Source of the DNA: Saprospiraceae bacterium
GTDB lineage: Bacteria > Bacteroidota > Bacteroidia > Chitinophagales > Saprospiraceae
Length of the DNA: 10,943 nt
Assembly (NCBI GenBank): GCA_020850025.1
Contig: JADZFI010000009.1
Coordinates: 1-10,943, forward strand
Direction: 5' to 3'
Of the stretch, positions 5,644 through 10,943 are shown one piece after another; position 1 is the stretch's first letter; every line of letters begins with the position of its first letter. The translations under genes were made by a program, and so were the position numbers. The notes under the pieces are model-generated. The model had not been told where the DNA came from and made no database searches. It saw only the letters and a list, made by a program, of their open reading frames with translations.

Positions 5644-5699
5644 TTACCGTCCACCGTAAGCCGTCTACCGTCTACCGTCCACCGTCTACCGTCAACCGT
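5644..5699. repeat. Heptamer array ACGGTNN, right arm (8 units, inverted)
   Basis: Eight contiguous units are written on the + strand as NNNCCGT: TTACCGT, CCACCGT, AAGCCGT, CTACCGT, CTACCGT, CCACCGT, CTACCGT, CAACCGT. They read ACGGTNN on the minus strand, opposite to the left arm. The array starts 63 nt upstream of the four-helix-bundle ATG and runs into the TlpA-like gene, supplying its stop codon at 5672-5674 and eight preceding codons. Confidence 0.92.
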
Positions 5700-6163
5700 T
5701 GAATAATTTCTTCGAGCGTTTCGTAGTTCAGTTGTTTTTCAAAAAACAGGGCAATATCCTTGCGTTTGTGGACGATCAGGGTAGCAGGCAGCGCCCCCGA
5801 CCAATCCGGACTGACCATATTGACCCAGTTGTTCGGGTTTGGTTCATCCATAAACACCACTTGGCTCTGCAAGTTTTTGCGTTTTACAAATGGTTTCAGT
5901 TTTGATTCGACATTTCGCTTGAAATCGGTGCTGATGAGCACAACTTTAACCTTTTTCGATGCGTATTCTTTATGAATTTTTTCAAAAGCGGGCAGTTCTT
6001 CCACGCAGGGCGCACACCAGGTGGCCCAAAAATTCAGCACATACACGGTATCGGTATCTGCGTTCAGCCATTGCTGAAGTGTTTCCTTCCGAATGAACGG
6101 AATATCCTGGGCACGGGCATTCAGGCTGGCAGAAACCAACAGCAGGATAAGTAATTTTTTCAT
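5672..6163 (-). CDS. Secreted TlpA/ResA-like thioredoxin
   Basis: The protein has 163 residues. A signal peptide covers residues 1-19 (MKK, hydrophobic core, cleavage probably after ARA18). The mature part is a minimal TlpA-like thioredoxin fold with NFWATWCAPC (44-53; redox cysteines C50 and C53), EELPAF (55-60), a VVLISTDF strand (74-81) and the cis-proline loop GALPATLIV (123-131). Such proteins reduce disulfides in the periplasm, for instance on cytochrome c or extracytoplasmic partners. Its last eight residues (RLTVDGGR) and its TAG stop are encoded by the heptamer array, so its original C-terminus was probably altered when the repeat arrived or expanded. It is divergent from the beta-propeller gene, with 135 nt between. 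Confidence 0.88.
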   Translation of the reverse strand: MKKLLILLLVSASLNARAQDIPFIRKETLQQWLNADTDTVYVLNFWATWCAPCVEELPAFEKIHKEYASKKVKVVLISTDFKRNVESKLKPFVKRKNLQSQVVFMDEPNPNNWVNMVSPDWSGALPATLIVHKRKDIALFFEKQLNYETLEEIIQRLTVDGGR

Positions 6164-6298
6164 GTAACAGTCATTGATATGGGGTGAAATCGTACTTTTT
6201 TAATGAAATAGGAGGAAAATTAAAACTTCTTGACCAAATCCTGACGGCTGTTTGCTGCAGACAGCCCGAACTTCGTGCGAAATTTTTGAAACCACATC

Positions 6299-7378
6299 AT
6301 GCTCAAAGCAAAAATCCTTATCCTCCTTTTATCTCTTACTGGCAGTTTATTCGCCCAACATACTCCGGAAGCCACAGCAACGCCCATGCCGGAAAAACAC
6401 CTCAAAAACATCCGGCAGCTTACCTTCGGAGGCGATAATGCCGAAGCATACTGGAGCCCCGACAGCAAGTGGCTCACCTTCCAGAGCAACAATAAAGCCT
6501 GGGGCCTTGATTGCGACCAGATTTTTGCCATGAAGGTGAAAGATGCCGCCGGCGATAGTACCTACCGTCCAAAGACCATCAGCACGCTGAAAGGTCGCAC
6601 CACCTGTTCCTATTTCATGCCCGACGGCAAGCATATCCTTTATGCCAGCACGCACGAGGGCGGTGAGTCCTGCCCGCATTCACCCGACATGCGCGCCGGC
6701 GGGAAGTACCTGTGGTCGATTTACGATACCTACGACATTTACATTGCCGACCTGAAGGGGAACATTGTCAAACAACTAACCGATCACCCTGGCTACGATG
6801 CCGAGGCGGTGCTTAGCCCCAAAGGCGACAAGATCCTGTTTACCAGCGATCGCTCCGGCGATCTGGAGTTGTGGACCATGAACCTCGACGGCACTGGTTT
6901 GAAACAAATAACTTTTGATTTGGGTTACGATGGCGGTGCCTTTTTCAGCCAGGACGGCTCCAAAATTGTATTCCGTGCCAGCCGCCCCAAAACAGCGGAG
7001 CAAATCAAGGAATACCGCGATTATTTGGCCCAACACCTGGTAGCGCCCACCGAAATGGAAATTTTTGTGTGCAATGTGGATGGCACCGAGCTTCGTCAGG
7101 TGACCAATCTGGGCAAAGCCAACTGGGCGCCTTACTTCCATCCTTCCGGTAAAAAAATCCTGTTCAGCAGCAACCATCACTCCAAACGCGGGTACGATTT
7201 CCAGATCTACATGATCAATCTCGACGGAACTGGCCTGGAGCAGGTCACTTCAGAGAGTATTTTCAATTCGTTCCCCATGTTTTCTCCCGACGGAAAAAAG
7301 CTTGCCTGGAGCAGCAACCGCAACAACAAACCAGGCAGCCGCGATACCAATGTATTTGTGGCAGACTGGGTGGATTAA
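6299..7378 (+). CDS. Secreted TolB-like (PD40) beta-propeller protein
   Basis: The protein has 359 residues with a signal peptide (K3, K5, hydrophobic 6-18, probable cleavage after Q20). The mature part consists of repeated PD40/WD40-like blades: AYWSPDSKWLTFQS (about 50-63), YFMPDGKHILYAST, VLSPKGDKILFTSDRSG, FFSQDGSKIVFRAS, YFHPSGKKILFSSN and MFSPDGKKLAWSSN near the C-terminus, with L-x-x-L-T/V-T-linkers between. This is the fold of TolB's C-terminal domain and of peptidase-associated propellers; here it occurs alone, without a catalytic domain. The CPHSPDMRAGGKYLWSIYDTYDIYIAD segment near 120-145 is a longer insert. Its role is likely protein or ligand binding in the periplasm. There is no obvious SD, which is usual in Bacteroidota. 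The stop codon lies inside the first unit of a nonamer array. Confidence 0.88.
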   Translation: MLKAKILILLLSLTGSLFAQHTPEATATPMPEKHLKNIRQLTFGGDNAEAYWSPDSKWLTFQSNNKAWGLDCDQIFAMKVKDAAGDSTYRPKTISTLKGRTTCSYFMPDGKHILYASTHEGGESCPHSPDMRAGGKYLWSIYDTYDIYIADLKGNIVKQLTDHPGYDAEAVLSPKGDKILFTSDRSGDLELWTMNLDGTGLKQITFDLGYDGGAFFSQDGSKIVFRASRPKTAEQIKEYRDYLAQHLVAPTEMEIFVCNVDGTELRQVTNLGKANWAPYFHPSGKKILFSSNHHSKRGYDFQIYMINLDGTGLEQVTSESIFNSFPMFSPDGKKLAWSSNRNNKPGSRDTNVFVADWVD

Positions 7379-7446
7379 TGTGGGGAATGGGGATAATGGG
7401 GTTAATGTGGATAATGGGGATAATGTGGGGAATGTGTTGAATGTGG
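7375..7446. repeat. Nonamer tandem array after the propeller gene (8 units)
   Basis: Eight contiguous 9-nt units on the + strand with consensus WTAATGKGG: TTAATGTGG, GGAATGGGG, ATAATGGGG, TTAATGTGG, ATAATGGGG, ATAATGTGG, GGAATGTGT, TGAATGTGG. The TAA stop of the propeller gene (7376-7378) is part of the first unit. A G-rich run continues to about 7460. The same consensus appears inverted at 7719-7772. Confidence 0.9.
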
Positions 7447-7545
7447 GGGTGTGGTGGTTGTAACGTCCAGCTAGTTCAACACTATTACAAGCGTTCAAAC
7501 CGCATAAGAACGGATATGGGATAGCCCCATTCAAGATTATTTTTC
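7447..7545. other. Intergenic spacer without a recognised gene
   Basis: The stretch between convergent genes (7379-7772 in all) holds no plausible coding frame. This part carries a G/T-rich continuation of the nonamer array and then ordinary-looking sequence. A weak ATGGG/CCCAT hairpin near 7516-7530 is the only other structure I see. The rest of the gap is covered by the inverted-repeat element, a 36-nt T-rich stretch (7683-7718) and the second nonamer array. Confidence 0.6.
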
Positions 7546-7682
7546 AACCATAGAACCTGAGTCATTCCGAGCATTCGGAATGACTCAGGTTTTTTAATGT
7601 AAGGAAACTACTACCACGCTCTAAGTCCATAAATGAAACATGAGCCACCCCGATTATTCAGAATGACTCATGTTCTATGGTT
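7546..7682. repeat. 137-bp nested inverted-repeat element
   Basis: The outer arms 7546-7570 and 7658-7682 are inverted copies matching at 23 of 25 positions; both start AACCATAGAAC on their own strand. Inside, 7575-7591 is a further inverted copy of the left arm, and 7637-7644 (AACATGAG) pairs with 7667-7674 (CTCATGTT). The motif TGAGTCATTC thus occurs three times clearly and once degenerately, in alternating orientation. There is no coding frame. The layout resembles a MITE or REP/BIME-type repeat. I see no convincing target-site duplication. Confidence 0.7.
7554..7595 (+). terminator. Rho-independent terminator hairpin after the propeller gene
   Basis: A perfect 17-bp stem (7554-7570 with 7575-7591) and a 4-nt GCAT loop are followed by six T residues at 7590-7595. 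This is a strong intrinsic terminator for + strand transcripts coming from the propeller gene, 175 nt after its stop. It forms the left half of the 137-bp element. Read from the minus strand the stem is the same, but the following bases are less T-rich. Confidence 0.75.
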
Positions 7683-7718
7683 AATTGAATACCAACAGTT
7701 TTTATTTCCTACGCTGCA

Positions 7719-7772
7719 CCCCCATTCCCCCATTATCCACATTATTCACATTCCCCACATTATTCACATTCC
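7719..7772. repeat. Nonamer tandem array after the protease gene (6 units, inverted)
   Basis: Six contiguous 9-nt units on the minus strand, starting next to the protease stop: GGAATGTGA, ATAATGTGG, GGAATGTGA, ATAATGTGG, ATAATGGGG, GAATGGGGG. They share the consensus of the array at 7375-7446 but run in the opposite direction. The array begins at the base immediately after the TGA stop of the protease gene (7775-7773). Confidence 0.9.
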
Positions 7773-9914
7773 TCAATGTTTCCCCGCCATTCCGTCAATG
7801 CGGATCATGTCCAGCATGATGCGGAGGGTTTCATAGAGTTGAATGTCTTTCTGGCGTTCTTTGATCCAGCTTTCGTTGCGGGCTACGCGTGAGGTGTCGC
7901 TCTGGATATTGGGCAGGTCGGCAGTCAGGTTGTCGATTTTGAAACTTTCAATGGGTTTGAACAGGTTTTCGTAGCGGGTGGCTTCTTCATCCTGCTTTTT
8001 ATTCCATTGGCGGTACTTATCGAGCTGAAGCGGGAACTCGCTGTCATCCTTGCGTTTTTTGAGACGTGCGGCGTTCTCGTTTACCTTTTGAAAGGTTTCG
8101 TCGTTTTTCACCCGCGCCTGGCTGTTGGCCTTGAGCTGGTTCACGTCGGCAATGCGATATACATTTTGATTGAACTGAACCGGTTCGATGGTGGTGGAGG
8201 CCAGAGGGTAGTCGTTCTCGCTTTCGCCGTTTTCCAGCAGGTTGTAGAAATCCGGGAGTACGATATCCGGGGTTACGCCATCCAGCTGGGTGGTTTTACC
8301 CGTAATGCGGTAAAATTTTTGGATGGTCATTTTCATTTCACCCAACGGCTTCACACTATTATCTGCGGCGGCATTGTCCAGATCAAAGAAGCGCTGCACC
8401 GTGCCTTTTCCGTAAGTAGTAGCGGCGCCAACGATCACGGCGCGACCATAGTCCTGCATGGCTGCGGCCAGAATTTCGGAGGCAGATGCGCTGAAGCCGT
8501 TTACCATGACGACGAATGGCCCAGTCCATTGCACGCGCGTGTCGTTATCGCGCATGATTTCTGTGGCGCGGCCGCGGCTCTTCACCTGTACGATGGGGCC
8601 TTCTTCAATGAAAAGTCCACTCATGGATACCACATCGCGCAGGGAACCCCCGCCATTGTTGCGCAGGTCGAGGATGATGCCCTTTACGTTTTCTTTTTTC
8701 AGCTTCTCCACTTCAGCGGCTACATCCTGAGCACAACTGGTGCGTCCGGATTCAAAGTCGGCGTAAAACTTCGGCAGGTAGATATAGCCTATGCGCTCTG
8801 CCGGTGCGCTGTTTTCGTTCAGGATCAAAGACTTGGCAAAGCCTTCTTCCATAATGACCACATCGCGCACGATGGTGATGATCTTCTCCGTGCCATCAGG
8901 CTTTTGTACGGTGAGGGTCACTTTTGTGTCTTTTGGGCCGCGAATTTTGGCTACCACATCGTCAATTTCCCAGCCCATGATGTCTATTGATTCCGCGTCG
9001 GTGTCGCCCTGTGCTACCTTGAGTACTATGTCTTTAGCCTGAAGAACGCCTTGTTTCCAGGCTGGTCCGCCGGGGACTACTTCAGAGACAGTAGTTTTTT
9101 CACCATCGCTTTGCAGACGGGCGCCTATACCTTCCAGTTTGCCCGACATCTGGATGTCGAAGTTTTCCTTTTCGCGCGGGGAGTAGTAGCCAGTGTGCGG
9201 GTCGAAGTAATTGGTGATGGAGTTCAGATAGATTTCGAGTCGGCGGTTATGGTCGAGTTTTTGCAGGCGTTTGAACCATTTGTCGTACACATCCAACACT
9301 TTGGCGCGTTGTTCTTTTTCCAGGGTAGCGAAGTCTTTCTTTTCGCCTTTGAACTCGGGTTTTTCCTGTTTGTCTTGCTCTTCCACCACCCGGCTGAGCA
9401 CTTCGTATTTCATCCAGCGTTCCCAGCGGGAGCGCAGTTCGGCATCGTCCTTGGCCCATTTGAGTTTTTCGCCATCGGCTTGAAGCTCATCGTTCTTGGA
9501 AAAATCGAGCGGATTTGCCAGGATCTCGCGGTACCAATTCTGGGTTTTCACCAGTGCGGCATCCAGGCGCTGCACGGAGACATCAAAGAACTGGAAGGTT
9601 CCGGCGCGCGTCTGATCGTCGAGCTGAAGCTCGTATGGCTTCATCAGGCCAATATCAGTTTGGGAGAGGAAGCGTTTGCCTCCATCTACCTCTTTTAAAT
9701 AGAGATTATACACATTTTTGGAAAACGTGTCGTCAATCTCCTTGGGTTGGAAGTGTCCGCGCGAAAGCACCTGAGAAATGGTGCGAATCAATGCGGCATC
9801 GCGTTCGGGTGAACTTTGAGGTTCGCCGTTGTTGAATGGATTGTATTTAACCAACAGAGCGATACCCACCAATCCGACAATGGAGAAGAGGGCAAGCGAT
9901 GTTTTACGTTTCAT
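7773..9914 (-). CDS. prc: Tail-specific (carboxy-terminal processing) protease Prc/Tsp, peptidase S41
   Basis: From the ATG at 9914 the protein has 713 residues. The frame opens 20 residues earlier at 9974, but the shorter start gives a proper signal or anchor segment (MKRKTSLALF then a hydrophobic run to about residue 22), as in Bacteroidota homologues. Domain order: N-terminal Tsp domain (about 35-225), with YFDPHTGYYSP near 236-246; PDZ (about 255-345, GIGARLQ and VVPGGPAWKQGV); S41 peptidase core (about 370-550); C-terminal Tsp domain. The serine-lysine dyad is S477 in FSASASEI and K503 in YGKGTVQ, with D488 at the position of E. coli Asp441. The loop between D and K is one residue longer than in E. 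coli. It degrades envelope proteins from their C-termini. It is convergent with the propeller gene; its stop abuts a nonamer array. Confidence 0.93.
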   Translation of the reverse strand: MKRKTSLALFSIVGLVGIALLVKYNPFNNGEPQSSPERDAALIRTISQVLSRGHFQPKEIDDTFSKNVYNLYLKEVDGGKRFLSQTDIGLMKPYELQLDDQTRAGTFQFFDVSVQRLDAALVKTQNWYREILANPLDFSKNDELQADGEKLKWAKDDAELRSRWERWMKYEVLSRVVEEQDKQEKPEFKGEKKDFATLEKEQRAKVLDVYDKWFKRLQKLDHNRRLEIYLNSITNYFDPHTGYYSPREKENFDIQMSGKLEGIGARLQSDGEKTTVSEVVPGGPAWKQGVLQAKDIVLKVAQGDTDAESIDIMGWEIDDVVAKIRGPKDTKVTLTVQKPDGTEKIITIVRDVVIMEEGFAKSLILNENSAPAERIGYIYLPKFYADFESGRTSCAQDVAAEVEKLKKENVKGIILDLRNNGGGSLRDVVSMSGLFIEEGPIVQVKSRGRATEIMRDNDTRVQWTGPFVVMVNGFSASASEILAAAMQDYGRAVIVGAATTYGKGTVQRFFDLDNAAADNSVKPLGEMKMTIQKFYRITGKTTQLDGVTPDIVLPDFYNLLENGESENDYPLASTTIEPVQFNQNVYRIADVNQLKANSQARVKNDETFQKVNENAARLKKRKDDSEFPLQLDKYRQWNKKQDEEATRYENLFKPIESFKIDNLTADLPNIQSDTSRVARNESWIKERQKDIQLYETLRIMLDMIRIDGMAGKH

Positions 9915-9988
9915 ATCTTGGAAAAATTTGTCCGGGTCAAATGAGCCAAAAAAGCGGCCAGGTAGTATTTGCATGGGCGAGAATTGTT

Positions 9989-10080
9989 TTTGAGTGTTTG
10001 AGTTTTCGAGTGCTTGTGTGTTCGTGTTGGCGCTGCGCCTTGTCTTTGCGCCTTAGCGCCTTTGTGTTCTTGGTGTCTTT
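9989..10080. repeat. Degenerate octamer repeats upstream of the protease gene
   Basis: Five octamer-like units follow one another at 9989-10028 on the + strand: TTTGAGTG, TTTGAGTT, TTCGAGTG, CTTGTGTG, TTCGTGTT. A second, more GC-rich set follows at about 10041-10080: CTTTGCGC, CTTAGCGC, CTTTGTGT, TCTTGGTG, TCTTTAAC. Each set is degenerate but stays in 8-nt register. They lie between the methyltransferase stop and the protease start and therefore cover much of the space where the protease promoter should be. The 261-nt gap holds no gene that I can support. Confidence 0.6.
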
Positions 10081-10175
10081 AACCGCAAGATTCACGCCTT
10101 ATTATTTTTATGACGTACTTTTTCTACAAAATAACAAATCGGGGACACCTAGAGTTGCAAAGCTTCTGATAATGT

Positions 10176-10793
10176 TCATTTTTCAGCCAGCAATTTCTCC
10201 AGCCAGTGTTGATTGATGCCGAATCCGTGTTTAAGGTCGGCTATTTGTTGCAACGCTTCGGCGCTGCGATGGTTCACTTTATTACGCTCCAGGGTGGCGG
10301 TGATCATCACATTTTTAGCGGTATGCTCGGTGGAGACAAATTCAAAGACTTTAGTGCGGTAACCTTCAGATTCAAGCAGGAGTGCCCGGATGCCGTCGGT
10401 GAGCATTTCAGCCTGACGTTCCAGTAGTATACCAAATTTCAATAGGGGCTTCATTTCGTTTTGAGGTTGCATCTCGCGGCGAATTTGTTTGTGGCAGCAC
10501 GGCGCTACCACAATGATCCGGGCTTTTTGCCGTATGCCTACTGCCAGCGCGAGATCTGTGGCGGTATCGCAGGCGTGCAGGGCAATCAGCATATCCAGTA
10601 GCCCGCCGTTGTATTTGGCAATGTCCTGTGCCACAAAATTGAGATGTTCAAAGCCCACCTGTTTGGCAATTTTATTGCAAAATTCCACCAGTGCCGGTCG
10701 CAGTTCAATGCCCGTAATCACGGGTTTCAGGTGCAGATGATTGGCCAGGTAATCGTACAGGGCGAAGGTGAGGTACCCCTTCCCTGATCCCAT
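10176..10793 (-). CDS. Class I SAM-dependent methyltransferase (Methyltransf_32 type), 5' end missing or broken
   Basis: From the first ATG at 10793 the frame encodes 205 residues. They are the C-terminal catalytic part of a Methyltransf_32-like methyltransferase: SAM motif I in D-MGSGKGYLTF (1-10), an acidic ITGIELR strand end (26-32), QDI (56-58), ALHACDTATDLAL (71-83) and APCCHKQIRREM (97-108). The substrate is unknown; related proteins are METTL25-like. The annotated ATG lies inside motif I, so it is not the true start. Clear family-like sequence continues upstream in frame (YKYLEIIESLL, then PLPEGAHIAD) to about 10870, but a TAA at 10898-10896 closes the frame with no ATG, GTG or TTG between. 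Homologues carry a much longer N-terminal region. It is either frameshifted, truncated, or mis-assembled at the window edge. Confidence 0.75.
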   Translation of the reverse strand: MGSGKGYLTFALYDYLANHLHLKPVITGIELRPALVEFCNKIAKQVGFEHLNFVAQDIAKYNGGLLDMLIALHACDTATDLALAVGIRQKARIIVVAPCCHKQIRREMQPQNEMKPLLKFGILLERQAEMLTDGIRALLLESEGYRTKVFEFVSTEHTAKNVMITATLERNKVNHRSAEALQQIADLKHGFGINQHWLEKLLAEK

Positions 10794-10943
10794 GTCGGCT
10801 ATGTGAGCTCCCTCGGGCAGTGGGTGTTCCTTCAGCAGACTTTCTATGATTTCCAGGTATTTATAGCCATCGCGAAGTGAATTTGAAAAAAAGCATTACA
10901 AAGTTGTTGATTTTTTTGATTTTGGGTATTTTTTCTGGAGTAG

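Noticed and set aside
5139..5699. CRISPR array or diversity-generating retroelement
   Set aside because: The repeat units are 7 nt with no spacers, no cas gene is present, and although the S23/IVS fold resembles Avd there is no reverse transcriptase or template/variable repeat pair.
6164..6298. Divergent promoters between the TlpA-like and propeller genes
   Set aside because: A promoter must be somewhere here, but I found no -33/-7 pair with acceptable spacing for either direction; only a short GGCTGT/ACAGCC inverted repeat is visible.
8007..8990. Long open frame of 327 codons on the + strand
   Set aside because: It is antisense to the well-supported protease gene; its residues are rich in His, Phe, Val and Ala with no family pattern, a typical shadow of a GC-balanced gene.
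9915..9974. Start of the protease at 9974 instead of 9914
   Set aside because: The extra 20 residues precede a normal signal segment (MKRKTSLALF) and would bury it; it remains possible but is less likely.

Overview
The window looks like a chromosomal segment from a member of the Bacteroidota, probably a saprospirian- or chitinophagian-like lineage. Three things point there: a DUF6934-type protein, a long Tsp/Prc protease of the Bacteroidota style, and promoter-like TAnnTTTG boxes in place of the sigma-70 consensus. There are no phage structural genes, transposases, rRNAs, tRNAs or CRISPR arrays. The taxonomic guess comes from protein style only.

Layout. 1-1001 (+): the 3' end of an unknown gene, then an unknown lipoprotein; this part is visibly AT-richer than what follows. 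1118-4486 (-): a partial molybdenum-cofactor (Moco) cluster. In transcription order it holds a MoeB-rhodanese fusion, moaE (overlapping it by 19 nt), a two-gene insertion (a DUF6934 protein and a small unknown protein) with its own promoter-like sequence and inverted repeat, and a MoaC-MoaB fusion. moaA, moaD and moeA are not in the window. 4514-6163 (-): two secreted thioredoxin-fold proteins with a four-helix-bundle (S23/IVS family) gene between them. 6299-7378 (+): a secreted TolB-like beta-propeller. 7773-9914 (-): a tail-specific protease. 10176 to about 10870 (-): a Methyltransf_32-type methyltransferase whose 5' part is missing or broken at the window edge.

What stands out is the short tandem repeats. 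Four kinds of array with periods of 7, 8 or 9 nt lie between genes, and most begin exactly at or inside a stop codon. A heptamer ACGGTNN array lies in opposite orientations on each side of the four-helix-bundle gene and contains a perfect 19-bp inverted repeat, so gene plus arrays look like a small mobile cassette. The distal array also encodes the last eight residues and the stop codon of the neighbouring TlpA-like gene, and two heptamers form the 3' end of moaE. A nonamer consensus, WTAATGKGG, follows the stop codons of both convergent genes at 7378 and 7773, with a 137-bp nested inverted-repeat element between them. An octamer ACCAAAAC array begins at a perfect palindrome and ends in the moaCB stop codon. 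I see no established explanation for this 3'-end association; it is the most distinctive feature of the window.

Working together: MoaC, MoaB, MoaE and MoeB-rhodanese act in steps of Moco synthesis, with the rhodanese domain a plausible sulfur donor. The thioredoxin-fold proteins, the propeller and the protease are predicted cell-envelope proteins with no evident link to Moco.
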